Shown one piece after another: positions 35,726 through 45,074 of a stretch of 64,000 nt of DNA (the stretch's first letter is position 1; each line of letters opens with the position of its first letter). The notes under the pieces were generated by a model. The model did no database searches. It saw only the letters and a program-made list of their open reading frames with translations, and was not told the origin of the DNA. A program made the translations under genes and the position numbers. This stretch comes from Oceanobacillus massiliensis str. N'diop (GTDB lineage Bacteria > Bacillota > Bacilli > Bacillales > Amphibacillaceae). Location of the stretch: the NCBI RefSeq assembly GCF_000285495.1, contig NZ_HE610978.1, positions 524,525-588,524 on the forward strand, written 5' to 3'.

Positions 35726-37117
35726 TTATAATCCGATTGAAATATATTTTACTTCCAAGTATTCATCTATACCATGGTGTCCACCTTCGCGGCCAATACC
35801 ACTTTCCTTAAAACCGCCAAATGGAGCTTGTGCCGTGGATGGCAGCCCATCATTGATGCCTACAATACCGAATTCAAGCTTTTCACTTATCCGCACAGCC
35901 TTCGAGATATTCTCTGTAAAGAGGTAAGCTGCCAGGCCAAAGGGAGAATGATTGGCACGTTCAATTGCTTCTTCCTCGGTCCTGAAGGTGGAAACTGGCG
36001 CTAGTGGACCAAAGGTTTCCTCATTCATACAGAGCATGTCTTCGGTAATGTTCGTAAGGATGGTAGGCTCAACAAATAATCCATTCCCTTCCTCATATGA
36101 ATTACCTCCGCAGACAAGCTCTGCCCCCTGATCCAGTGCGTCCTTAATATGCCTGTTTACCTTTTTATAAGCCTCTTTATCGATCAGCGGGCCAATATCC
36201 ACACCCTCATCGAGTCCGTTTCCAACTTTTAATTGTGATACTTTCTGCTTAAATTTTTCATTGAAGGCATCAACAATATCCTCATGGACGTAAATCCGAT
36301 TGCTGCAGACACATGTCTGGCCTGCATTTCGGAATTTGGATCCTACTGCACCTTCAACAGCTTTATCCAAATCTGCATCATCCATCACAATCAGCGGTGC
36401 ATGTCCGCCAAGCTCAAGTGAGATTTTTTTCATTGTATCTGCTGATTTCCGCATGAGAATTTTACCGACCTCTGTGGACCCTGTAAAAGAAATCTTTCTC
36501 ACTCTGGAGTCTTCCATCCAAGCATCACTTATTTCCCCGGAATCCCCTGGTAAAATAGTCAGAACACCCTTTGGGATTCCCGCTTTATATGCAAGCTCGC
36601 CAAGTTTGATAGCTGTCAGCGGGGTCGCACTTGCCGGCTTTACAACGGCCGTACACCCTGCAGCAAGTGCTGGACCAACCTTACGGGTAATCATTGCTGC
36701 CGGAAAATTCCATGGTGTAATAGCTGCAATAACCCCAACAGGCTGCTTCTGCACCACTATACGTTTGTTACGGGCGGATGCAGGAATTGTTTCACCGTAA
36801 ACCCGCTTGCCCTCTTCTGCATACCAGGAAATAAAGCTATTGGCGTATGCTATTTCCCCTTTTGCTTCCTTGAGCGGTTTTCCCTGCTCCATTGTCATTG
36901 TCCTAGCAAGGTCTTCCATTTCTTCATTGATTAGCTCGTGCCATCTCAGCAAAAGCTCACTTCGTTCATATGCCGTCCGTTCAGACCATTCCTTTAATGA
37001 CTCAGATGCAGCGTCCACAGCAGCAATGGCCTCTTTTTTACTGCCGCGTGGAATCGATTTTATCTTTTCTCCGTTCATTGGATTGATTACATCCATCATG
37101 GATTGCTTTTCTGACAT
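35726..37117 (-). CDS. gabD: Succinate-semialdehyde dehydrogenase (NAD(P)+)
   Basis: 463-aa aldehyde dehydrogenase that oxidises succinate semialdehyde to succinate in GABA degradation. Visible are the early motif TMEQGKPLKEAKGE, NAD-binding ITPWNFPAAMITRK, the catalytic Glu in LELGGHAPLIV (about 248) and catalytic Cys in NAGQTCVCSNR (about 282). Length and FGGFKESGIGREGG near the C-terminus fit the SSADH subfamily. RBS AGGAGG. No GABA transaminase or permease lies beside it, so the substrate rests on family similarity. Confidence 0.88.
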   Translation of the reverse strand: MSEKQSMMDVINPMNGEKIKSIPRGSKKEAIAAVDAASESLKEWSERTAYERSELLLRWHELINEEMEDLARTMTMEQGKPLKEAKGEIAYANSFISWYAEEGKRVYGETIPASARNKRIVVQKQPVGVIAAITPWNFPAAMITRKVGPALAAGCTAVVKPASATPLTAIKLGELAYKAGIPKGVLTILPGDSGEISDAWMEDSRVRKISFTGSTEVGKILMRKSADTMKKISLELGGHAPLIVMDDADLDKAVEGAVGSKFRNAGQTCVCSNRIYVHEDIVDAFNEKFKQKVSQLKVGNGLDEGVDIGPLIDKEAYKKVNRHIKDALDQGAELVCGGNSYEEGNGLFVEPTILTNITEDMLCMNEETFGPLAPVSTFRTEEEAIERANHSPFGLAAYLFTENISKAVRISEKLEFGIVGINDGLPSTAQAPFGGFKESGIGREGGHHGIDEYLEVKYISIGL

Positions 37118-37327
37118 TGTTAGAACCTCCTCCTATGGCAAAACTATTTCTATCAATTGATTATACTACTTGTTTCATTCAGGCGTAAGTGAACTGTTTC
37201 CTAAGATCGTAAAGCAAGATTATAGCATCAGATATTGGAGGTCTGACAGTATTTAACTTAAAACGGTTATGGCTGCAAGTACAGTACATTTCCTCGGGCA
37301 CGAACGGATTAATGGCGGAATTCAAAT

Positions 37328-37360
37328 AAAAGCAAAGGGCAGCAATCGTCCTTTGCTTTT
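37328..37360 (-). terminator. Intrinsic terminator of the sucrose synthesis genes
   Basis: Perfect stem AAAAGCAAAGG / CCTTTGCTTTT, followed by TTATTTG on the minus strand. A second weaker hairpin lies at 37372-37396. Confidence 0.88.
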
Positions 37361-37403
37361 ATCTGATAATAGATGGAAATACCTGACTTCCATCATCCCG
37401 GCC

Positions 37404-38132
37404 TTACCCGTAAAAATATTTCCAGGCCTCATGAATTCCGCCTGCACAAGTTTTGGTGGCCCGGTATAAGTTCGCATTCTCTTTCACTTCCAAAAGCTCC
37501 TGTCTGGCATTCGCAACAATAACGGAAGGGTAACCAAGTGTAAGCATTTCTAAATCATTTCCGGAATCGCCAGCAACGAGTATGGATGTATCGCCGTCCG
37601 CAAACTTTCCAGCAATAAATCGCAGTGCTTCTCCCTTTCCGCTGCCAGCCGGCAAAATATCAATATCTCTTCCGGAACTGAATATGAAATTATGGGGAAT
37701 CTGCTCAGCATCCAGTGCTTTTTTAAACTCTTCCACTATATGCTCATTTTCTCTCTCTTCTATTGTAAAGGAAACACGTCGGTCATCTGGCAGCTGCTGT
37801 GGCTTGATTTGCGGGAAATCTTTTGCCGCTTCACGAATCTGTCGCGGATACCAATCCTTTTTCATTTTTTGCTTCCACTCCAGATCTTGCTCCATGTTAC
37901 TTCCTTGATAGATACTTGTTCCAACGTCTGTCACAAGGAGTTTGGGAGTTGGCAGCTGTTCAGATTTTATCAGTGAAATTGCTGATTCCAAGTGACGTCC
38001 TGTGATATAAACGAGCGATACTTCATATGGCAGATTTTTATAGTAATTGATTAAATGCTTCAGACCTTTTGCATCACCTACAAGGGTTCCATCAAGGTCA
38101 GTCGCCAACATGTGCGTGACTGCTGCTGACAT
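37404..38132 (-). CDS. Sucrose-6-phosphate phosphatase-like HAD hydrolase
   Basis: 242-aa HAD (Cof/SPP-type) phosphatase. Motif I is LATDLDGTLVGD with both Asp nucleophiles, motif II the Thr in VYITGRHLES, motif III the Lys region GSGKGEAL, and motif IV VAGDSGNDLEML. The stretch LLVTDVGTSIYQG is characteristic of sucrose-phosphate phosphatases (compare VGT.IY in plant and cyanobacterial enzymes). The gene overlaps the glycosyltransferase gene by 35 bp and has the RBS GAGGTG inside it, so the two are coupled. Final step of sucrose synthesis is inferred from both facts. Confidence 0.78.
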   Translation of the reverse strand: MSAAVTHMLATDLDGTLVGDAKGLKHLINYYKNLPYEVSLVYITGRHLESAISLIKSEQLPTPKLLVTDVGTSIYQGSNMEQDLEWKQKMKKDWYPRQIREAAKDFPQIKPQQLPDDRRVSFTIEERENEHIVEEFKKALDAEQIPHNFIFSSGRDIDILPAGSGKGEALRFIAGKFADGDTSILVAGDSGNDLEMLTLGYPSVIVANARQELLEVKENANLYRATKTCAGGIHEAWKYFYG

Positions 38133-39315
38133 GTTTTAACACCTCGTATGTTTTATTCAATTGCTGCGCTATTTCTTTCCAATTAAAATATTTCTTTGCG
38201 CGTTTTGATGCCTGGGATCCAAGCCTTTTTACAAGCAAACTATGGTTTGCAAGCTCATGTATGGCCATTGACAGTTCAATAGGATCTTTCGGTTCGGTGA
38301 GCAATCCTGTTTCTCCATCTGAGACAACATTCTTTAATCCCCCTACATCAGAGGCAATAACAGGAGTCCCGCAGGCCTGTGCTTCTGCTGCAACCATTCC
38401 GAATGATTCATAGTAAGAAGGCACAATCACTGAGGTGGCCTTATTGAATAATTCGGCAAGGTCTTCCTGGGTTTGGGGACCAATAAATTCTATTTTCCCT
38501 TCCATACCTTTCACCATTTCCCTTAAATCTGATTTCAATGGAAGCTTCTTGTTCAAATCGACAGCTTCTTCATCTCCACCGGCAATAATAAGTTTCGGCA
38601 TGCGTTTAGAAGTTTTATGGAGTCTTTTAAAGGCTTCCAGCAGTGTATAAATTCCTTTCGTCTTTTCCAGCCGCCCAGCAAATGCGAACGTCGGTGCTGC
38701 CGTTTGTTTTCTTTTGATGTACGGTTGGAAAACAGGATCAACACCGATGGAAGAAACTTCAACATTCACATCATTTCCGGCAAATTTAAAAATTAATTCC
38801 TTTTCGGTTTGGGTTGTTGCGATGACCCTATCTGCTCCTTGCAAAATCATCTTTTCAGCCCGCAAACGTCTCTTTTCCGCTTTCACATTCGCTTCTATTT
38901 TTGCTATGCCTAGTGAATGGGAGGTATGAACCAGCGGCAGATTATATTCTTCTTTGACATATAAACCCAATAAACCGGATAACCAATAGTGTGAATGAAC
39001 GATATCATAGGATTTAAGATCTATTTTGTTTTTTATTTCCTGATAGAAAGCCGGTAAAATCCGATACATTTTGTTCTTCGGCATATAACCCTTATGCCCT
39101 GCTGCAATGCGGATTACCCGGCATTTTTGTCCAAAATTTTCTTTCATAGGTGCTTCAGGGTTACTCCAGTGGGTGATGACATCTACTTTTATTCCTATAT
39201 CATCAAGCGCAAGTGCCAGTTGTTTAACATAGTTGTTTTGACCGCCAGCCTGCTCTCCTCCTAGCTTAGCAAGTGGGTCTCCGTGATCTGAAATAAAGAG
39301 TACTCTTTTCCCCAA
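38098..39315 (-). CDS. Sucrose-phosphate synthase-like GT4 glycosyltransferase
   Basis: 405-aa retaining glycosyltransferase of family GT4. N-terminal acceptor domain with GGQNNYVKQLALALDDIG, the sucrose-phosphate-synthase-like segment HTSHSLGIAKIEAN and HSHYWLSGLLGLY; C-terminal nucleotide-sugar domain with FAGRLEKTKGIYTLLEAF and the E-X7-E motif YESFGMVAAEAQACGTPVI. The pattern agrees with the halophile Halothermothrix orenii sucrose-phosphate synthase as I recall it. TTG start with GGAGAGG upstream. Together with the phosphatase gene it should make sucrose as a compatible solute. A different GT4 sugar transfer is possible. Confidence 0.75.
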   Translation of the reverse strand: MGKRVLFISDHGDPLAKLGGEQAGGQNNYVKQLALALDDIGIKVDVITHWSNPEAPMKENFGQKCRVIRIAAGHKGYMPKNKMYRILPAFYQEIKNKIDLKSYDIVHSHYWLSGLLGLYVKEEYNLPLVHTSHSLGIAKIEANVKAEKRRLRAEKMILQGADRVIATTQTEKELIFKFAGNDVNVEVSSIGVDPVFQPYIKRKQTAAPTFAFAGRLEKTKGIYTLLEAFKRLHKTSKRMPKLIIAGGDEEAVDLNKKLPLKSDLREMVKGMEGKIEFIGPQTQEDLAELFNKATSVIVPSYYESFGMVAAEAQACGTPVIASDVGGLKNVVSDGETGLLTEPKDPIELSMAIHELANHSLLVKRLGSQASKRAKKYFNWKEIAQQLNKTYEVLKHVSSSHAHVGD

Positions 39316-39388
39316 AACAAAACCTCTCCTTTATTAAGAATCTTCTTTAACTTATTTCCCTAAATTCCTATATATAAACGTATCCGTT

Positions 39389-39457
39389 GCCTATAGGGTG
39401 CCTATAGGGTGCCTATAGGGTGCCTGTCACTCCCCGAATTGAGTCGGATTATGTCGA
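39389..39457 (+). repeat. Dispersed element, copy 3, with 11-bp tandem triplication and an internal insertion
   Basis: Three perfect tandem copies of GCCTATAGGGT (39389-39421) lead into GCCTGTCACTCCCCGAATT. The usual TTTTGTCGAA end is replaced by GAGTCGGATTATGTCGAA, so about ten extra bases split the element. It lies in the gap between mvaS and the glycosyltransferase gene (39316-39605), which holds nothing else. Confidence 0.88.
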
Positions 39458-39536
39458 AAATATCTGATCTCAACCGTGATTTCCTTTTTGCAAACTATGA
39501 TGAAAATCAAGCGGACCATTACATCAAAAAGCCCAT

Positions 39537-39574
39537 AAAAAAATCAGATTGCACCATACCCGCAATCTGATTTC
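39537..39574 (-). terminator. Intrinsic terminator of mvaS
   Basis: Stem AAATCAGATTGC / GCAATCTGATTT with TTTTTTT on the minus strand. Confidence 0.9.
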
Positions 39575-39605
39575 TGCTATTTCTGATTTACATCGGAATT
39601 GACTA

Positions 39606-40781
39606 TTACCGATTCAATTTGTTTATATACAAACGCATATTATCCTTCATTCCTGATAGACATATTGCTGCCGGATCGCTATCTGTATCCAGTTCAATGG
39701 AAGAACCATCAATCGGCAGGGTATTGTCAAAAATACGCTCGTACTCTGGTACGGTCACTTCTTTTCTCGATTCAAACAATTCCCGGTGATGCTGTATCTG
39801 CAAATGCTCTCGATAGTTTGACTGCAAAATACCAGTAAAGAATTCTCCTACTGCTCCAGAACCATAGCTAAACAATCCTATTCTCGATCCATCTGCCAAA
39901 TCTTCTTTTTGTTCAAGCAGCGAGAGGAGACTTAAATAAAGCGATCCAGTGTAAATATTACCAACCATTCTATTATATTTCGAACTAATCTTGTAGTTTT
40001 CCAGTAATCGCTGTTGTTCTTCTTCTGTTCCTTGATCCAGGATGGTGCGTAAAGCCTTCAGACCCATTTTAGTGTATGGAAGATGATAGCAGATTGCTTC
40101 AAAATCGGTTATGCCAAAGTCCGACTTTTCTTTATATTGCTCCCAGACCTTCTGGAAGAATAAAATATATTGTTCGTTTGAAAATTTGCCATCGACAAAT
40201 GCCCTATCTGAGTAAATCGGACGCCAGAAGTCCATTATATCATCCGTCAAATAGGCACTTTTTTCTTCCAGTGCCAAAATCTTAGGTTCAGCACTGATTA
40301 GCAATGCTACAGCACCAGCGCCCTGGGTGGATTCTCCGGAAGTGTTCAGTCCATATCTGGCAATATCTGAAGCAAGCACCAATACCTTACTGTCTGGATT
40401 TAATGCGATATGTCCTTTAGCCATTTGAATTGCAGCAGTTGCTCCATAGCATGCCTGCTTCAGTTCGATACTGCGGGCATGAGGATTAATCCCTAAAAGA
40501 CGGTGGACATATACTGCCGCAGATTTTGAATTGTCAATCCCGGATTCAGTACCGAAAATAACAAAATCGATTTTTTCCTTATCCTGTTCGTCCAGAATTT
40601 CCAGTGCTGCATTTGCCGCCAATGTTACTGGATCCTGCGTAATTGGGGCGATGGCCATCTTTTCCTGACCAATACCTATCGTAAATTTCTCTGGCTCTAT
40701 GTTTCTGGCAACAGCAAGTTCATTCATATCAACAAATAAATGTGGTGCATAAAAACCAATTTTATCTATACCTATTTTCAA
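39606..40781 (-). CDS. mvaS: Hydroxymethylglutaryl-CoA synthase
   Basis: 391-aa thiolase-fold enzyme that condenses acetyl-CoA and acetoacetyl-CoA to HMG-CoA in the mevalonate pathway. Catalytic Glu in the N-terminal half, nucleophile Cys in IELKQACYGATAAIQ (about 110), catalytic His in CYHLPYTKMGLKAL (about 231), and GSLYLSLLSLLEQ and FSYGSGAVGEFF late. It matches the staphylococcal MvaS N-terminus (KIGIDKIGFYAPHLFVDM). The TTG at 40781 is preferred, since AAGGAG abuts the ATG two codons upstream. Other mevalonate genes are not in the window. Confidence 0.9.
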   Translation of the reverse strand: MKIGIDKIGFYAPHLFVDMNELAVARNIEPEKFTIGIGQEKMAIAPITQDPVTLAANAALEILDEQDKEKIDFVIFGTESGIDNSKSAAVYVHRLLGINPHARSIELKQACYGATAAIQMAKGHIALNPDSKVLVLASDIARYGLNTSGESTQGAGAVALLISAEPKILALEEKSAYLTDDIMDFWRPIYSDRAFVDGKFSNEQYILFFQKVWEQYKEKSDFGITDFEAICYHLPYTKMGLKALRTILDQGTEEEQQRLLENYKISSKYNRMVGNIYTGSLYLSLLSLLEQKEDLADGSRIGLFSYGSGAVGEFFTGILQSNYREHLQIQHHRELFESRKEVTVPEYERIFDNTLPIDGSSIELDTDSDPAAICLSGMKDNMRLYINKLNR

Positions 40782-40946
40782 TGTCATTCTCCTTATCTGC
40801 TTATGTATATCGTAATTTACTCCAAATTTGTCTTCGTTTAAAGAAAGAAGACCATGCTAAGTGATGAAATTCACAAAGACTCCTCATAAGCAGCAGCCTT
40901 CATTACATAAAATGATAATATAACCCACCACAAAAAAGCAACTATG

Positions 40947-40986
40947 AGTGCCTGTCACTCCCCGAATTTTGATGAAATTTGTCGAT
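40947..40986 (+). repeat. Dispersed element, copy 4 (variant end)
   Basis: AGTGCCTGTCAC, TCCCCGAATTTTGATGAAAT, TTGTCGAT. The 3' end seems to have been duplicated or extended, as TTTTGATGAA is followed by TTTGTCGAT. It is in the gap between the RNase H-like gene and mvaS. Confidence 0.85.
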
Positions 40987-41035
40987 AGGTTTATGGTACT
41001 TAAACATGGTGTTAAAAGTAGTCCCTCTTTTTCGA

Positions 41036-41692
41036 TTACGGAATTTCAATGGTGCTGGTTATCTCGATGCCTTTAAGTGCCTGTGATGCCAGCTGGTCAG
41101 CTTCCCGGTTCATTTTTCTGGATACTACTTCATATTCGGGCTGGATTCCCATTTTCTCAAGTTTTGCTTCAATCCTGTCTATCCATAAGGACAGCTCCCG
41201 TTCATAGCAAGGCCACTCCCCGTTCAATTGATTGATGACAACCTTGGAATCACCGACAAATGTTACCGGCAAATGATGGACTCCAAGGAATTCCAGTTCT
41301 TGCAACCCGAGATGGAATGCCGCATATTCGGCCTCATTATTCGTGTTCAGCTCCTGAACAAGAGCATTTTTCCGAAGCCGGTACGATTTATTATTTTGCT
41401 TATAATAAATGACACAACCAAGTCCCGAATCTCTGGCTCCCAAATCAAAGCCGCCATCAAAATAGACCTTCACATCATGTGGTTCGGTTTTTATTCCTTC
41501 CATTAATTTTGTCAATTCTTTCGTTGTCCAGGTATTGTCCTTGCTGTCGACAAAAGCCAATTCAAATGCCCGGCCGGTCTTCATAAGATCCTGAGCAATG
41601 AGCAAAGCTTTTGCTGCTGGCATTTCATCCGAAACAAAAGCGGCTTCCGTTCCTTTCGGTGTCTTATATGCCAACTCTATTCTGACCTTCAT
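41036..41692 (-). CDS. RNase H-like protein (YpeP-type)
   Basis: 218-aa protein. Residues about 73-205 form an RNase HI domain with the four acidic residues intact: VYFDGGFDLG (D), NNEAEYAAF (E), FVGDSKVVINQL (D) and KMNREADQLASQAL (D). The first 65 residues are a separate small domain (PAAKALLIAQDLMKTGRAFE) found in Bacillus YpeP/YpdQ-type proteins. The ATG at 41692 follows GAGGGTG. It probably cleaves RNA in RNA-DNA hybrids, but activity of this group varies. Confidence 0.85.
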   Translation of the reverse strand: MKVRIELAYKTPKGTEAAFVSDEMPAAKALLIAQDLMKTGRAFELAFVDSKDNTWTTKELTKLMEGIKTEPHDVKVYFDGGFDLGARDSGLGCVIYYKQNNKSYRLRKNALVQELNTNNEAEYAAFHLGLQELEFLGVHHLPVTFVGDSKVVINQLNGEWPCYERELSLWIDRIEAKLEKMGIQPEYEVVSRKMNREADQLASQALKGIEITSTIEIP

Positions 41693-41742
41693 ATGCAATC
41701 ACCCTCAAACGTAAATAGTCTCCCTTTATCATACCCCAGGTT

Positions 41743-41772
41743 GGTGCCTGTCACTCCCCGAATTTTGTCGAA
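41743..41772 (+). repeat. Dispersed 30-bp element, copy 5
   Basis: GGTGCCTGTCAC, TCCCCGAA, TTTTGTCGAA; identical to copy 2. It lies 50 bp upstream of the RNase H-like gene. Confidence 0.92.
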
Positions 41773-41952
41773 GTCTCTTCTCAGCACAATTTCATTATCC
41801 TGGCCAGCAGCCGACCGTTTACCCGGACTGGTGTGCTGCTGCCCATTAGACTCCTGCTTCTTCTTTCATATTCAATATATCTAAAAAGTATGAAAGAACC
41901 ACGGATTTCCGGCTTCACCAAGAAATCTGCAGTTCTTCCAATTTACCATCCA

Positions 41953-44900
41953 TTACTTCACAACAAATTTTGTCTTGCTATAGCCTTCCTTTGTCTTGCT
42001 GACTTCAAGTGTCGCCGGGAACATTGATTTTAGTTCCTGCACATGGGAGATTACACCAATCATCCGCCCTGACTGCTGTAATCCAATCAGTGTGTCAATT
42101 GCCTTTGTTAATGACTCCTCATCCAATGAGCCGAACCCTTCATCGATGAACATCGTCTCGATTGATATATTTCCTTGAAAGCTCTGAATCACATCGGACA
42201 TTCCAAGTGCCAATGAAAGGGATGCATTAAATTTCTCCCCACCGGATAAAGTCTTCACATCACGGGTCTGACCAGTATAGGAATCATAAACATCCAGGGC
42301 AAGACCACTTTGTTTACCGTGAGATTCCTGCCTCTCACTTCTCAGCAAATAATACTGTCCGTTGGAAAGACCAGTTAGCCGACCGTTTGCAGCCTCAATG
42401 ATTTGTTCCAGATACTCAATCTGCAAATACCTTTCAAATGAGATTTTCCTGCTGTTCTGCCCTCTAATCACATCGTATAAATCCGTAATGACCGACAGAC
42501 GCTTCTCGCTCTCCTGTAACTGCTCGTCCGCTTTTACTATATTTGCCCTTAGACTCGCCGCCTCCTGTTGATATTCTTTGGAACGATTCAATTGGCTTAA
42601 TGCCTGCTCAAAAGCTTGCTTCAGTTCGATGAGCCGCTGTTCGAGAACAGACAATTCCACACGCGTCTTATCTTTTAGAAAATCCTTCAAATCTGCAACC
42701 TGTTGTTTGATGGAAGCAAGCTGCTGATTAAACTGCCTGATCTCTTCCTTCCAGTTTCTCCGGTTCTCTGCGGTCATTTTAGCCTGATTATATACTTCAA
42801 CCGATTCAAAATCTGCACTGGAAAGCGCCTCTTTAAATTCTAGCTGGGCACTTTCTTGTTTGTTTTTGGTTTCTTTTAATTGTCTTCCAGCATGTGATTC
42901 ATTTGATAATGCCTTTGTTTGTGCCTCTTTTGCCTTCTCGTATGCTGTTTGTACTCTTTCCCATTGTTTTTCCAAGTTCAATTTATGTGCTTTTGCGTCC
43001 GCAATCTGTCTCTCGAGTATCGTCAAAACCTGGACTTCTTTCGGGATATTTCGTAGCCTTTCCTCATAAACAGCCATTTTTTCCTTATACGTTGTGCGCT
43101 GCTCATAATATGTTTTCTCCAGTCTTTCCCGTTCAGGCTCGAGCTGCTTGATTTCCTGAATGACTTTTTCCTGAGATTCCTTCAAGTTTTTTAATTGAGT
43201 GCGAATCTCCGTTAATGCTTCCACTTCTTTCGCGGCCTTTTTCCCATCCTCCACTAATTGCCTGAACAGAAATGGAATCTGTACCATTTCCACATTATAT
43301 TGCGATACTTCCTTTTCCCTCTCCGCCAACTGGGATTGAGTTGCTTTGACAATCGCTGCAGCACTCCGGTAAAGGTCATCCTTCTCATCCAAGTCCTTCT
43401 TGAATGCTTCCAGCTGCTCTTTTGTAACCAGATCTTCTTCCGTTGCTGCTTTATTCGGATGCTCTACACTGCCGCAGACAGGGCATGCTTCCCCGTCATG
43501 CAAGTGATTTGCTAAAATGATTGCCTGATTATTGAGCCATGCCTTTTCCAGATTTCTGTAGGCTTCTTTTGTACTGATAAATGCTTTTTCTTTCGCACTG
43601 ACATCCTTAGCAAGCACTTGCTGTCTCTCATGCAGATCCATATATGCCTTCAATACCTTTGCCTTATCGCGCATCTCGCCCAATCTTTCCTGCTTCTCGG
43701 GCAATTGCGAAACATCCTGATCCAGCTTATTGATTCGTTCCATACCTTTTTCAGCTGCTTCATTTTTTATTTTGATTTGTTGTTTAACTTTCTCTAATTC
43801 TATGTTGGTCTGTTTCCCCTTTTTCGCTAGTTCCTCTAAATAGGTTTTCTGTTTATCGATATCTTTTACAATCGGTAAGTGGTCAATCAGACGTTCCAGC
43901 TTTTTAGCTGCTTCTTCTCTGTTCCCTTTATTGTTCTCTTCCTGCTTGTATTCATGTTCGGCTGTTTTCAGACTTGCTTCCGCTATTTTCCTCGCTGCTT
44001 CCGCTTCCTTAAGTCCCCGTTCTTTTTGCTTTACCTCAATATGCCAATTATTCAACTGTTTTTCATAGATTTCAATCGTACTTGCGCGTTCTGCTGCTTC
44101 CAGCTTGCTTTCTTTTTGCTCAAATTCCGGGATTCTTACTTTGAGCTCTTCAAGCAATCTATCTTTTTGATCCAATTCCTGGAATCGCTCATTCAATGCC
44201 TGTGCCTGGTGATAGTTTTTTTGTTCTTTATCATGTTTCTTATACGCACTTTTATAATTTTCCTCGTCTTTTTTAATCTGTTCCTGGTAAAATGCCGTCT
44301 CTTCCTCAAGCCCGGCAATCACCTGATATACATTATGATGTTCAGCTGAAAGCACATCAGTTAGAAGGGAGTCCTCCCGTTTCGGCAGAACGGATTGTAT
44401 ATTTCCAATAAAATGATCACGGGATTGCTTCATTTGATTAAAATTCTGCTCCACAACATTCTTCTTACTTCTTAACAGTTCATTTAACTGCTTGTAATTC
44501 TCTGTTTTGAAAAGTCTTCGTAAAATTGCCTCTTTATTCTCCGTCTCTGAGGTTAGCAGTTTACGGAACTCTCCTTGGGGAAGCATGACAATTTGTTTAA
44601 ACTGATCCTGAGTCAATCCTATAATCACTTCTATTTGTTTATCAATTTCTGAGACGATTTGCCTGTCCACACAAGGAACTTCTTTACCATTTACATTTTC
44701 AAAAAACTCATAGCGCTCGCCTGTTTTCGACTTATTTCCTTTTTTCACATGGCCCAGCTGCCGTAAAATCCGGTAATTTCTGCCGTTCAAGGCGAATTGC
44801 AGCTCCACTGAGGTATGTACACTATCATCGGCGAAATCACTGCGAAGCATTTTATTATCTTCCCTGTCCGATCCGCTGGCACTGCCATATAACGCAAATG

Positions 44901-45045
44901 CAATTCCGTCAAAAATAGTTGTTTTTCCGGCCCCTGTATTTCCGGAAATGGCAAATAGATTCGACTCATTTAATTCCGTAAAATCAATTACTTCTGTGCT
45001 TTTATATGGTCCAAATGCCGTCATGGTTAATTTAAGTGGTTTCAA
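41953..45045 (-). CDS. sbcC: DNA double-strand break repair nuclease subunit SbcC
   Basis: 1030-aa SMC/Rad50-type ATPase. Walker A GNTGAGKTTIFDGIAFALYG (about 34-53), two long coiled coils, the zinc hook CPVCG near residue 521, the ABC signature LSGGEKFNASLSLALG and Walker B MFIDEGFGSLDEES near the C-terminus. It forms a complex with SbcD that degrades hairpin and cruciform DNA and blocked ends. TTG start behind AAGGGAG, 29 bp after sbcD, so one operon. Confidence 0.95.
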   Translation of the reverse strand: MKPLKLTMTAFGPYKSTEVIDFTELNESNLFAISGNTGAGKTTIFDGIAFALYGSASGSDREDNKMLRSDFADDSVHTSVELQFALNGRNYRILRQLGHVKKGNKSKTGERYEFFENVNGKEVPCVDRQIVSEIDKQIEVIIGLTQDQFKQIVMLPQGEFRKLLTSETENKEAILRRLFKTENYKQLNELLRSKKNVVEQNFNQMKQSRDHFIGNIQSVLPKREDSLLTDVLSAEHHNVYQVIAGLEEETAFYQEQIKKDEENYKSAYKKHDKEQKNYHQAQALNERFQELDQKDRLLEELKVRIPEFEQKESKLEAAERASTIEIYEKQLNNWHIEVKQKERGLKEAEAARKIAEASLKTAEHEYKQEENNKGNREEAAKKLERLIDHLPIVKDIDKQKTYLEELAKKGKQTNIELEKVKQQIKIKNEAAEKGMERINKLDQDVSQLPEKQERLGEMRDKAKVLKAYMDLHERQQVLAKDVSAKEKAFISTKEAYRNLEKAWLNNQAIILANHLHDGEACPVCGSVEHPNKAATEEDLVTKEQLEAFKKDLDEKDDLYRSAAAIVKATQSQLAEREKEVSQYNVEMVQIPFLFRQLVEDGKKAAKEVEALTEIRTQLKNLKESQEKVIQEIKQLEPERERLEKTYYEQRTTYKEKMAVYEERLRNIPKEVQVLTILERQIADAKAHKLNLEKQWERVQTAYEKAKEAQTKALSNESHAGRQLKETKNKQESAQLEFKEALSSADFESVEVYNQAKMTAENRRNWKEEIRQFNQQLASIKQQVADLKDFLKDKTRVELSVLEQRLIELKQAFEQALSQLNRSKEYQQEAASLRANIVKADEQLQESEKRLSVITDLYDVIRGQNSRKISFERYLQIEYLEQIIEAANGRLTGLSNGQYYLLRSERQESHGKQSGLALDVYDSYTGQTRDVKTLSGGEKFNASLSLALGMSDVIQSFQGNISIETMFIDEGFGSLDEESLTKAIDTLIGLQQSGRMIGVISHVQELKSMFPATLEVSKTKEGYSKTKFVVK

Positions 45046-45074
45046 TGAATTCGCTCCCTTCCGCCTTCAGAGGC

